Shown piece after piece: positions 44,344-54,553 of a DNA stretch of 64,000 bases. The translations under genes and the position numbers were made by a program. The stretch is from Ryuthela nishihirai (lineage: Eukaryota > Arthropoda > Arachnida > Araneae > Heptathelidae). The first letter of the stretch is position 1. Each line of letters begins with the position of its first letter. The DNA lies in the NCBI GenBank assembly GCA_038380435.1, contig JAWZYU010000010.1:45790135-45854134 (forward strand). The letters are read 5' to 3'. Under the pieces are notes generated by a model. It worked only from the letters and a program-made list of their open reading frames with translations, made no database searches and was not told the origin of the DNA.

Positions 44344-44984
44344 TGTTGCGGATCACAAAAATGGATAGCCACTGAGCGTGAGTATTAAAAGCTATATTTC
44401 AAAACCAAATTCAATACAAGGTAAATTGTTACAAAGGAAATATGGATGAAGTATCTTATTAACAAATCAACTATTAACATGCACAAGTCATCAATCTTCC
44501 TGCGTAGAGCACACAATATCAGCTCTGTGTATTTTACTAAATACTACCTTTTACTTGATTTACCAGGTCACCCGAAGATCTTCACTCGTAAACCAATTCT
44601 CGTCCTGTGCTAATAACTGTTCACACACTAGCCGAACAAAAAGACAGTCCGTGTAGACATTCGAAGTTAGCCATAAAAGTTCCCACTTTTATACTTCCGC
44701 GTATACACAACACATCAAGTTACTTCTTGATACTTAACGATAAAAGATCCCACTTTTATCCTTCCGCGTATACACAACACATCAAGTTACTTCTTGATAC
44801 TTACGCGCACTGTCTCAGAACAGCTCACCGTCCATTTTCGAACTCACCGACCGTTACAACACACAACGACCGTTCCAATACAAAACGACCGTTAACGCTC
44901 CACTCTTCTTCTCCAAATTCTCCCAAAGTTCTTATTCGTTGGCTGAAACTTTGCTTTCGGTTGCCAGATTCTTCTGTCGTAACA
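44344..44984 (-). promoter_or_regulatory. 5' LTR (promoter) of the thymidine phosphorylase retrotransposon
   Basis: Same 641 bp as the 3' LTR. In element sense GGAAGTATAAAAGTGGGAAC (TATAAAA at 44693-44687) is a good TATA box, about 345 bases before the primer-binding site. The TATA-containing segment is partly duplicated in the LTR, the second version reading GGATAAAAGTGGG. Confidence 0.85.
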
Positions 44985-44989
44985 ATATT

Positions 44990-45545
44990 AATAAAAAAAA
45001 ATCCTTATTCAACAATTAATCCATTTTATGAGCAAGTGTTCTACACCACGTTTTTTTCAGCTTTAGTGTCTTTTTTATAATAAATCCAGTTCAGGTGTTG
45101 CTGTTCAATTTTAAGATTAATATAGTTTTGTTTCCATATTCTCTTATTAATTATACAACAACAATTATACTATATAATCATGTTCAGTTCGGTTCGGTTC
45201 TATGATTAACACCAATATTAGAACCTCTATATGATAAAGGGAAGTTTTAAAGTGACTGATTAATCCAATTTAAAAACTTTTTTGATCTTTTATTAACCCA
45301 GTTTAAAAACCACTGTTCTATTTTATAAAGCATGTAGCCAAGGGGTAACCCATGGTGACTTCCCTCAAAAGCCTAAGATTATAAGAAAGACATAAAATCA
45401 AAAGTAAAGAAGCAAATTTTTGCTTATATATAGTTCTTTAAACCTATTAACTAATGCATTACGTGTAATAATGGCGTATCCAGGTTACGGCATGGGAGCC
45501 ATGTCCACCCCACAGAATTAGCATCCTTGTGAACGGCATAACTTG
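44990..45545. other. Intronic sequence, nothing firmly recognised
   Basis: GTTTAAAAACCACTG near 45300 looks like a hAT-type right end, but no left end was paired with it. Confidence 0.4.
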
Positions 45546-45550
45546 TGTGT

Positions 45551-45920
45551 GAGCGTCACTTTCTTGCACAAAATGGGCTCAGGTCAAAAGGTCCCCAAGG
45601 GCTCAGAGAAGGTTAGGAGAAGGGGACAAACTGGACAGCCATTGGGAGACAGATGGAAGACTCTTTCAAGGCCATCCATGGTGTTCTTTAACGTGCACAA
45701 GGTACGACTCTCTTCTGCACAAGGAACCATGTCTTCAGGTCCATCCGACGGATGTCATCGGTGTCCCCTTTCTGATAGAGGGCAGGTTGGGGGGGGGGGG
45801 TTCATCGCAGATGAAATCTAATGTTGACTCGTAGGTTGATCTAATGTTGACAGGTAGGACTCGAACCTGGTAGTATTTGATTACGAGCCTGGTGCAGTAC
45901 CGACTGAGTCAACCACAATC
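45551..45920 (-). mobile_element. SINE A copy, diverged
   Basis: The minus strand has head CCAGGCTCGTAATCAAATAC with box B GGTTCGAGTCCTACC and the body with GTGCACGTTAAAGAACACC; a G homopolymer (45789-45799) interrupts the head-body junction, and a short segment TAATGTTGACWSGTAGG is duplicated there. Confidence 0.85.
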
Positions 45921-46432
45921 CCTGAGAATGCTACTAATCGGAATAGCGGACTTAAAAATTATTAAGCATAAATATTTATTATATACATAAATTATTATTA
46001 CACATAATTTTCAAGAACACTTTTAAATTGCTAAAACGTAGGCAAAAGTTTTTTTAACTACAACAGCGTTCCGGTTCTGTCTTACCCCCCCCCCCTCCCT
46101 CAACCTTCTACTCGGATCACTTGGCAGCTCTCCGTTATTTTTTTTAGATACGGCAAGAAAAAAAAGTACACACTTTACCAGCAGTTATTACCAGTAGAAA
46201 TTATATCGCATTGATATCGGACTTTTATTTCATATCTTTTTTTTTTTCATTTTGGTTCCTTCCCCCGAAATTTTGTTATCCTCCCCTCCCTAAAATAATT
46301 TTGCGCAAACGATTGGCAGAGATGCGTGCATTCTATGATTAATTAAACTTTCATCGAATAATACAATTTACACATGTTTCGTATTAATATTTCTTCTCCT
46401 TTTTAGCAAAAAGAGCTGAAAATAAAACTTAC

Positions 46433-46778
46433 TTTTAAATGCCCACGTTTTTAGTTTACGAAGTGCGGTCATCATCTTTATAAGGCTCGTTGAACATTCT
46501 GGCGAGATGTCCGCATCAGTCGCTCCATTTACCATAAGAGGCAGCATCCTTTTTACCACGTTCGCCATGATTTCCTTCAGAGCTTTTTCCATATTCTTCC
46601 ATGCTACTCTCGTCATCTCAGCTTCCGTTTCATTCATCTTCATCAGATTCATATCTTCGACAGTAACATTTTTCAATTCAGTTATTACCGTAACCTTTTC
46701 CTGTGCAACAGAATAACTATTGACCACGACTAGAAAGAAAAAAATCAAATCTACCATTAAAATAAAATTATTTGCCAT
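46433..46778 (-). CDS. nrf-6-like: NRF-6-like membrane acyltransferase, first coding exon
   Basis: Starts at the ATG at 46778 and runs 115 codons plus one base to donor GTAAGT. The N-terminus MANNFILMVDLIFFFLVVVN is a signal peptide. An acidic helical stretch with N-glycosylation sequons (NVT, NET) follows, then SPECSTSLIKMMTALRKLKT and WAFK. In the family, 'S-x-(E/x)-C-x-x-x-(L/x)' followed by 'W-A-(L/F)-(K/R)-M-(L/F)-D-(S/A)-x-GK' bridges the first NRF Cys to the core; here the Met is split and completed by the exon at 36110. This start is chosen because the signal peptide begins there. The remaining protein is spread over exons down to 4725 and beyond. Confidence 0.93.
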
Positions 46779-46954
46779 TTCTATTCTTAATCCACTTATT
46801 CAGCTGGCTGGAATAACGGTTCTTTCACCAAGAAGCTTCCCTCGACAACATCTGTTCGAGTTCTGATGAGCAGTATTATCTTCTACCCATTTATTTTGCA
46901 CGATAGTTCAAAATAAGTCTTGTGGATGACCTTCAGGAGCAAGCAAGCGTTTGA

Positions 46955-46962
46955 TGACGTCA
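46955..46962. promoter_or_regulatory. CRE-like palindrome upstream of the NRF-6-like start
   Basis: TGACGTCA lies about 180 bases upstream of the ATG in a locally less AT-rich stretch. A promoter element is plausible by position; the transcription start is not identified. Confidence 0.3.
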
Positions 46963-46969
46963 CGAACGC

Positions 46970-48315
46970 GTAAAGGAACCCAATATATTGCTTCTCTTCA
47001 CTGAAACGAAATCAAGGTGGCTCGATGGTTTGGGAAAGATTTCACTTGCTGCTTGCTATCAGCAGAACATGATATCGGGGAAACTGGTTCTCGTTGACCT
47101 AAAATAAAAATAGAAGAGAATTATAAAGGACGTTTTAACGTTTTTTTTTTTGAAGGTGAAGGAGAAAGTTATTCAATGATTATCAAGAAACAAGTTGGCT
47201 TTGTTTATTTTGTTCATTGATTGGCTAATCATTTGCTCCTTCAGTGATAACAGTCTAAAGTTTTTTCAGAACAACTTCATCTTGCCCAAAAGGTATCAGG
47301 AATGTCTTATTTTGAACAGACATATAAAAAGGAAACGAACTCGAATCATTTTTGTCTGAGTCTTTATCACAAAATACCGAATTAATATTTTCCCAAACCT
47401 TCTAGCTTCGATATCATCTGAAAAGAAAAATAAAAAACCTGACGTTGAATGCATTAAGTCATGAACCCCACAGTCTCATATGCGGCAAAGTTTTTTTCGT
47501 TATTGAGAGTGACCTATTTTTAACTTCTATTTGTATGTCGCCTCAAGTACGCCTTTAAAGAGAATCACCTGTAATGTAAAATTTGACGCAACGAAGGTTA
47601 ATTGAATGGAAAGGTTTTGCAACACGAAGAAGCTATGAATGGTAGAAAGAAAGTTCAAGAGTTTTCAGGTGCATAAGAATAAAGAAAAAGGTGCTAAAAA
47701 TTATTCTGAATGTTATAAGAATATGCAATCAAATTATATAAACTCCTGGTTATGAAATACTCAAGCATCCGGAATGTTCATGCAACCGGAATAAATTTTA
47801 AATTGAATATTTTTACTTAGTGCGGCAAATTTCATTGCAATTGGTAGTTCTCCCGGATGCCACAGGCGCCGGCGTCTTCTTTCAAACATTGTTATGTTCA
47901 CGATATGCACATTATCCATTTACGTCTTAGCTGTTTCAGTAACAGGTAGTTTAAATTATGATCGTTAATTCTGTTTATCCCTATCTTTAATCCCTAAATT
48001 TCTCATCGAAAGAAATCTTTCATCCCTAAATTTCTAATGATGTCAAAGAAAAATATCTATCAAGGACTAAAAATATCTATAAAAAGACAATTACATTTTA
48101 GATTTTTAAACTTATATTAAGGGCATTATATTTCATTATCACTGTTTTAACTGCCTTTTATTTTAATTACTATTGTATCTATTGTACTTGGTTTCTATAA
48201 AAATATTTTTATGCAACCGACATATTCATCTAACCGGCAAACTGCAGTCTCCATAAATGATAAAATAGTTTGTTTGTCTGCCTGTTTATTCTGAACCTCC
48301 TCCTAGACGGGTAGA
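46970..48315. other. 5' flank of the NRF-6-like gene, no repeat or gene recognised
   Basis: About 1.3 kb without a recognisable TE, unusual for this window; it may include the promoter and any 5' untranslated exon. Confidence 0.4.
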
Positions 48316-48320
48316 GTTAG

Positions 48321-48705
48321 GGTTGGGTTGTTTTACCTCTGAGCGGCACTTTTTTGCACACCATGGGCTAAATGGCCAGGCCACATGGACCCCGAAGGCT
48401 CAGAGAAGGTTGGGGGAGGGGACCCACTGGAACAGCTGTTGGGAGACAGATGGTAGCCTCCCGTCAAGGCCATCCAGCGTGTTCTTTAACGTGCACAGGG
48501 TATGGCTCTCCCGCACACGGGGACACGGCTTAACGTCCCATCCGACGGACGGCGGCCTTTCCAAGCCCATCGGTGTCCCCTACTGACCGTGGGCAGGGAA
48601 GTTTTGCGGAGATAAATCTCAACGCTGACCCAGCTGGGACTCGAACCTGGGAACTACAGATTACGAGCCTGGCGCGCTACCGACTGAGCCACCCCCGCCC
48701 CAGGC
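48321..48705 (-). mobile_element. SINE A, complete copy with 8-bp target-site duplication
   Basis: GGTTGGGTTGTTTTACCTCT at the left, head ending GACTGAGCCACCCCCGCCCC at the right; AGAGTTAG flanks it (48313-48320, 48706-48713). Well preserved, so probably one of the younger copies. Confidence 0.93.
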
Positions 48706-48832
48706 AGAGTTAGGAACACCAAACTTCTTCTACAGCTTCATCTTACCGTAACTTGGTGCACTGTAAGGTTTGTGACCCCAGGAAATTAGGCATCCCCAGA
48801 AACTTGGCAGCAGAACGTCTGCCCATTGATAA

Positions 48833-49564
48833 TGTTATAAAGTTAACGAATGGCAACAGAGCGTGAGTTAAAAAATGATAATATTTAGCAACAATAATTC
48901 TAAAAAAATGTAATTTATTACAATAGTATGAATAAAAACATTGAAATAAACTAAATCCAACCAACACAAATCTTCATCTTCATCAGTATAAAAATAAATC
49001 TTCAAATAATATAGCACCTAATCACTAATTCTACAAATAATGATTTCTCTATAATTCTTACAATCTCTACTCAAAGCTAAAATCAGGCTTTTTACAAAAC
49101 TCAATAAGTGGCATAAACGTATTTGAGAATAAACCTGTAATCTATCAAAAATAACCTTACTAATTCCTTAAACAAACTAAATACAACTATACACCAAATG
49201 ACTTCTTTCCGTGATTCTACTCATCAAGTACTCTAAAACTCAAGCTAAATATACTAGTCTCTCAGAACCAATTCTTTTCAGACATTGATCACTACACATC
49301 AGACGATGAATTTTTCCCTTTTCTTACTAATTTACTAAAAAGATCCGTACTAATAAACTTATTTATCCTGCCGCGCATACACCAAATAAAAACTTTTCTT
49401 CTTTTCTCACTAATTATTCCTAATTGCAACTCTCTTTTTCGTTACCTTTTTATAAGTTATTGTTGGAGTTGGTTAGTGACGTAATTCTCACGCTGTAGTA
49501 GAGCAAGCATGAAGACGATACAGGACATTACGGTTTCATTGTTCCTCGTTTATCTGTCGTAATA
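48833..49564 (-). mobile_element. Solo LTR, related to the thymidine phosphorylase element
   Basis: Starts TGTTATAAAG, then AATGGCAACAGAGCGTGAGT (compare ATGGATAGCCACTGAGCGTGAG in the 641-bp LTR), contains CCTGCCGCGCATACACCAAA (compare CCTTCCGCGTATACACAAC) and ends CTGTCGTAATA (compare CTGTCGTAACA). A 4-bp duplication ATAA flanks it (48829-48832 and 49565-49568). No internal region remains, so it formed by LTR-LTR recombination. 732 bp, a related but not identical family, same orientation. Confidence 0.82.
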
Positions 49565-49639
49565 ATAACTTAGCGAATCAATAACATACTAATTCATCCA
49601 CAACTTTCGATTCTCCATTCACGACGTAGGCAACGGTAG

Positions 49640-50077
49640 ATCCCTTAAAGAGTATGGATACTTGCGGCGAGTTCAAACCAGACCCACCGGAGCCAGGAGA
49701 CAGATCTCTAAACCCTGAATGGCAAGAACTAAGCGGGACCAGCAAGCCAATTTCGGACTGTGCGGTCCAATATTTGCAGAATACGGGCAGCCGAAAACTT
49801 CTGTCACCGGTGACATCACCCTGTATATTAATGAGTATGCGCGGACCTATTACGAATATGCCTGCGTTGAGTCAGCGAATATGACACTGCCCGCCTAGCA
49901 TATAGGCACACTTCATGAAGACTTTGGAGTACAGTGGTAGCAGATATTGCCATTCCACTAGCTGCTGCGAGATTCGATCGCAGTTTATGGGGTGTTGACA
50001 TAATGTTGTTCCGATCGCATAACACTAGATGGAGATCACCCTTGGGGTTGTTACCCTTCGTCATCAACTACTGAATC
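49640..50077 (-). pseudogene. Tc1-like transposase, N-terminal fragment
   Basis: The minus strand reads KLRSNLAAASGMAISATTVL, then LHEVCLYARRAVSYSLTQRR and HIRNRSAH. Tc1 enzymes have '(i/v)-S-x-x-T-V-x-x-R-L-x-E-x-GL-Y-A-R-R-P' followed by 'L-T-x-x-H-R-x-x-R' in the same order. It is cut at 50078 by a hAT MITE. The segment at 49710-49830 is also found at about 19655-19790. Confidence 0.72.
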
Positions 50078-50176
50078 ATCTAGATCAGTAATTCTCAACC
50101 TTTTATGCTTCACGTACCCCCTGGAAATGTGTATGTAACTGGCATACCCCTTGAATAGATAGATAAAACTGGAATT

Positions 50177-52452
50177 ATACAGAGTGTTTCAAAAAGGACG
50201 CAACCCTAAATATAAGAGACTTACGCACATGTACCTTTTATGCCATAATGTCAGTCAGTTAAATTAGTCAATTGGCATTACTGTACTCAAGGTTAACAGT
50301 CTTTAGCAGTTGAAATGACCTTGTCACGCGCTAGTCTCACTCAAGCATTCATTCCTTTGTGTTGTGTCAGCTATGTCGTTTTCCAAAAACGAACGTGTGT
50401 TTATTGTTGAGACTTATTGTGTGTACAAATCTTACAAATGTGTGAGAGAAGAGTTTGAGTTGAAGTTTTCTCAGTGTGCAGTTCCCAACAAGTCGACAAT
50501 TTCTCGTTTGATTGATAAATTTCGTGACACTGGGTCTGTACAGGATCGAAAGAGCCCACGCTGGCCATCACTGTTAACTGCCGAAGTTCTTGATGATGTG
50601 TCTCAGCGTTTAACTCGCTCACCCAGAAAATCTCTTAAAAAGTTATCTTCACAGGTTGGACTGTCACCGGCTACTGATTTCAGGGCTACAGAGAAGTTAA
50701 AATTTCATGCATACCACATTGGTGTCGTTTATGAACTGAAAGAACCAAACCATGAAAAAACATTTACGGTACTGTCATTGGTTTCGTTCTTTTGTTGATG
50801 AAAATGGAATTGAGGTGTTGGACCGTATTTATTTCAGTGAGAGGCTTGGTTTCAATTGGATGAGTATGTGAACAGTCAAAACAGTCAAATATGGAACAGT
50901 GAAAATCCTCACACTTTTCATGAATGACCATTACACGCACGGAAAATTGATGTTTGGTGTGCAATTTCCCGTCGTCGTGTGATAGACCTTTATTTTTTTA
51001 CTCAACTCTAACTGGTGAAGTTTATCATGACCTCATCCAATAGTTTATTGCGCTATTGGATGTGAATGAACGAGAGTGTTGATTTCAACAAGATGGTGCG
51101 ACCGTCCATACTGCAAATGACATAATGGTCACGTGGAAGAAATTTTTGGTGATCATTTGATTTCAAAGAATTTGTGGCCCCCAAGATCCCCAGATCTCAC
51201 TCCTCCACATTTTTTCCTTTGGGGATATCTTAAATGTGTAGTGTTTCAAAACAATCCTCATGCTTTTGAAGATTTGGAGGCTATCGTAGATCGTATAATC
51301 ATATTCGATGTACCGGGTAATAATTGTATCCCTAACCATCTCCATCATAAAGATATGCCTATTTGGTATGAGTAAGAACAAAATGTATAAGTAAACCACC
51401 CTTAGGTGGGCCCCTAAGGGCAAACATAAGAAAAGCTAAAAATAGCAGTAAAATTGTATAAGAAACCTAAAACGGGTAGGTCTACTTAGAGAATGCTACC
51501 GTTTAAGACCTCTTGTACTTGTTCAAAACAGTATGATCGTAAAGAATAAGAGAAGAAATAATCTCATTGGGATTATTGCTTGCAGCCTCAAAAAACTTTG
51601 TATATTATGGTCAATGCCCCGGTCTTTTGAAGTTGTCTGTTAGTGACAAACCAGGGGGCATCGACCGCAGTTCTCAAAATCTTTTTTTGTAAGACCTGAA
51701 TCTTACGAATATTGGTGGGTCTAGTATTCGCCCATATGGGTGAAGCATAGAGAATCACCGGTCTGATGATCATATCATAGAGTAAAAGCTTATGATCAAT
51801 CATTAAAACGGAATTTCTCCTAAGGAGTGGGCCTAGCTGGCCTGTCAATGAATTGACTTTGGAAACTATATTATTTATGTGATAGTTCCACTTTAACCTC
51901 TTACGTATAATAACCCCAAGATATTTGACTGAATCACTCCAATCAATGGGAATATCTTGTAAATGGAAGCAAGTGGGATTCATAATACGCTTTCCAGTAA
52001 AAAAGATGGCAGAACTCTTGTCAGAGTTAATCTTTATCTTCCATTTTTCGTACCATGTGAACAGCTCGGTCAAACTATGCTGCAGCCTCTTCACAGCGAT
52101 AGCAGGGCCGAGGGAGGGAGATAGTAAGACAAGTGCAAGATGAATACTATCAAAGGAAGGTAAATCGTATAAGTATAAAGAGAAGAGTGTAGAACCCAAA
52201 AGGGAGCCCTGAGGCAACTTGAAGGCTAACATTGAAAGAGAGATTTTAAACATAAGAAAACAAACATTACGAAAGGTGGCTGCAAATGTCATGAAACGGG
52301 TACGAACCTGCATTCAGGTTGCAGGAAATCACTTTCAACATCTGTTGTAAAGGTAGATATATGTCTAATTTGCAGCTTCTGAAATGTGTGTCTTTTGCAC
52401 GATTAAATAGAAAAATACAATAGAGGGTTGCGTCCTTTTTGAAACACCCTGT
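50177..52452 (+). mobile_element. DUF4817-type DNA transposon, full length with terminal inverted repeats
   Basis: Terminal inverted repeats of 28 bp start CAGRGTGTTTCAAAAAGGAC and differ at one base; TA lies on both sides. The plus-strand coding region starts at ATG 50373: MSFSKNERVFIVETYCVYKS and STISRLIDKFRDTGSVQDRK form the HTH, and LTRSPRKSLKKLSSQVGLS the linker. Further on, frameshifted, are YFSERLGFNW, YVNSQNSQIW and LWPPRSPDLTPPHFFLWGYL, the last catalytic block. A LINE fragment is inserted at about 51285-52215. Frameshifts near 50670, 50800 and 50990 show it is inactive. 'WPPRSPDLTPxDFFLWGYLK' is the family hallmark. Confidence 0.9.
51285..52215 (-). mobile_element. 5'-truncated non-LTR retrotransposon (Jockey/CR1-like RT)
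   Basis: The minus strand reads LPQGSLLGSTLFSLYLYDLP (the block B region of RT), then, after a deleted catalytic YADD region, WYEKWKIKINSDKSSAIFFT, VKYLGVIIRKRLKWNYHI and YDMIIRPVILYASPIWANT. These are typical of Jockey-type RT C-termini. It lies inside the DUF4817 transposase; TTTGGAGGCTA at the left and CTTGAAGGCTA at the right may be the target duplication. Confidence 0.82.
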
Positions 52453-52778
52453 AGTATAAGAATGGGAATAAAACATATTTATATACACATTAAATTTTGT
52501 ATTCATAAATTACATACATAGATAAACACTAAAAATGACAAACAATTTAACAAATCTTATAAAATTATAAACATTTTACTGGGTAATCAGTGAAACAGCT
52601 CTCACGGCCTACCCCAAAAAATTTTTACCGCGTACCCCCACGTTGAGAATCCCTAATCTGGATGCATTATGCTGTGTTGGAATTTCTGTCAAAGTCTATA
52701 CACCACTTAACTACTCATATTAAGCCATTTGATATCTACTTTACTTTGACTTGCTACGAGCAGACCTATACTATAAGC

Positions 52779-52988
52779 TAGGGTTTCTCAACGTGGGGCA
52801 CGCAGTAAAATTTTTTGGGGTACGCATGAGAGCTCAAAAGTCGCTAGATATATGTTATATATATATATGTTTTATTTCATTCCCATTGTTATACTATAAC
52901 TATAGTTTTATCTATCCATACAAGGGTACGTCAGCTATATACACATTTCCAGGGGGTACGTGAAGCATAAATGGTGGAGAACCACTGC
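52779..52988. mobile_element. hAT-type MITE with perfect 8-bp target duplication
   Basis: 210 bp starting TAGGGTTTCTCAACGTGGGG and ending GGTGGAGAACCACTG, with CTATAAGC on both sides (52771-52778, 52989-52996). Non-coding. Confidence 0.9.
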
Positions 52989-53270
52989 TATAAGCTATCC
53001 ATCGCGCTTCTTCAATAAATGATGGCTGGTAGACATAGTCAACAACTCTGTTATCTTGAAAATCTCACCGCCCACTTTGCTGGAGAATGGGAAAACAGCT
53101 TAGAAGCGCCCGTTTTAAACGCTGTACGTATTTGCATATATCACTGCAAGGGCCATTCATTTGCGTACCGTACCACAATTCTGCGTCGTATTTTACATAC
53201 TACTAGAGATCACTTTCGTACATTTCCATCGTTGAAGTTTTACGATATCGCATTTTTTATTTGTTACTTT

Positions 53271-53456
53271 CGATGGTCGAGTGGTTAGCGCGCTTGTCTA
53301 CTGATCTAAGGAACCAGGGTTCGAGCCCCGTTTAAAGCATGGATGTCTGTGTTGTTTTCCTGCTGAGGTCCTGCCATCCTCACAGACCTTGTACTATGAT
53401 GTATAAACTGACAGGCTCCTGTCAGCTCTGTGGCAAACAGCTGCTTGAGGTGGAAT
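53271..53456 (+). mobile_element. SINE B copy
   Basis: Head TGGTCGAGTGGTTAGCGCGC and box B AGGGTTCGAGCCCC, body GCTGAGGTCCTGCCATCC, 3' end CAGCTGCTTGAGGTGG, then a T-rich tail. The only plus-strand copy of the family in the window. Confidence 0.9.
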
Positions 53457-53629
53457 TTTTTTTTAATTTAATTGATGAAAACAAGTGGAATTTTCTGTTT
53501 TTATTATGTTTGCAATTCCGTATTATTACTTTAGAAATGTCGAATATATTGAAGACTGTTCTAAAGCTTATGTTATAAATTTTATTGTTATTGACGTTAA
53601 TAAATTCATGAAAAAAATTGAGTTTGCTT

Positions 53630-53705
53630 CGAATGAAATACGAACCACCAACTTCTGGATAACATGCCAGGTGCTCTCTGACTACTGAGCTATCGAGAGC
53701 TAGTT
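53630..53705 (-). mobile_element. SINE C fragment
   Basis: The minus strand: ATAGCTCAGTAGTCAGAGAG, ACCTGGCATGTTATCC and GTATTTCATTCGAAGC correspond to the head of SINE C. Confidence 0.65.
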
Positions 53706-54553
53706 CCATTTTCAGCAAACATTACCAGTGATTTTCTCCACTACTAAAATCAATTTAGATTGCAAAAATCAAAGAATCAAAATCACAATGTGCACAAAGG
53801 CAGTTTCTATCTCAAAAATATTTTCTTTAATTCTATTGGTGAATCAATTATTATAACATCATTCGGATATTATTAGTTGAAATTTCATTTCACCAGAAGT
53901 CTGCAACCTTTCCGGTAACTGCTGTACTTTGCCGTAGATTTTAGATCAGTCTGAGCATGGGCGAATCCAGGTACCGGCCTATCAGATCTTGCCCTCCTAC
54001 TTCTTCTCTGAGAACCTGTTAATGAAATGCATATAATATTTTAAGTAAATAAGGGCAAAAGCATATAGACGAATAAGTAACGAATACATCGTGTCCGTAT
54101 CCAGGTACGTGCCCCCATGTCCGACCTTCACCTTCCCCAAGAACCCGACAAATGTATGTAGATGAATAGGTAACCTGAAATATCCCAGAAGAATACCTAA
54201 CAGGACTGCTCTACTAAAAGTGTTACCTGATAGGGGTTTCACCCACAAACCTGTCTTTTTTCATTCTTAGTGGAATCAAAGAGACTATTATTTTTAGTGT
54301 TTTTGCAGTTCTTGCAGCGAAATAAAGTAATACTAATTATAGTGTCAAAAATTAAACATACAAATAGACCATGGATCAGTTGTGATTCTGAAACAATGCA
54401 TAAATTCAGGGGTGGAAATAGGTTTCAGAACTAGGTGGACGCTCCAGAATCAGTTAAAAAACGTAACTCTCATGGCAACGTTTAGCAATACATAAATAAT
54501 CTGTTTAAAAGTCCAGGGATTATGACCACAAATATTATAAAGCAGTGAATATA

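Larger units (their letters stand above)
41739..44984 (-). mobile_element. LTR retrotransposon with captured thymidine phosphorylase
   Basis: Two direct repeats of 641 bp (41739-42379 and 44344-44984) look identical on inspection and start TGTTGCGGATC and end GTCGTAACA on the plus strand (TGTTACGAC ... CCGCAACA in element sense). A 4-bp duplication ATAT flanks it (41735-41738, 44985-44988), the size seen in many Ty3/Gypsy elements. A tRNA primer-binding site, a polypurine tract and a single ORF fill the 1,964-bp interior. No protease, reverse transcriptase, RNase H or integrase is present, so it must be mobilised in trans. It lies in intron 1 of the NRF-6-like gene, in the same transcriptional sense. 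Confidence 0.95.
50086..52655. mobile_element. hAT-type MITE, split by a DUF4817 transposon
   Basis: The left part (50086-50176) begins CAGTAATTCTCAACC and contains TTATGCTTCACGTACCCCCT; the right part (52453-52655) ends CCCACGTTGAGAATCCCTA. Octamers ATCTAGAT (50078-50085) and ATCTGGAT (52656-52663) flank it. Removing the insert leaves about 300 bp closely related, in inverse orientation, to the MITE at 52779-52988. Confidence 0.85.
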
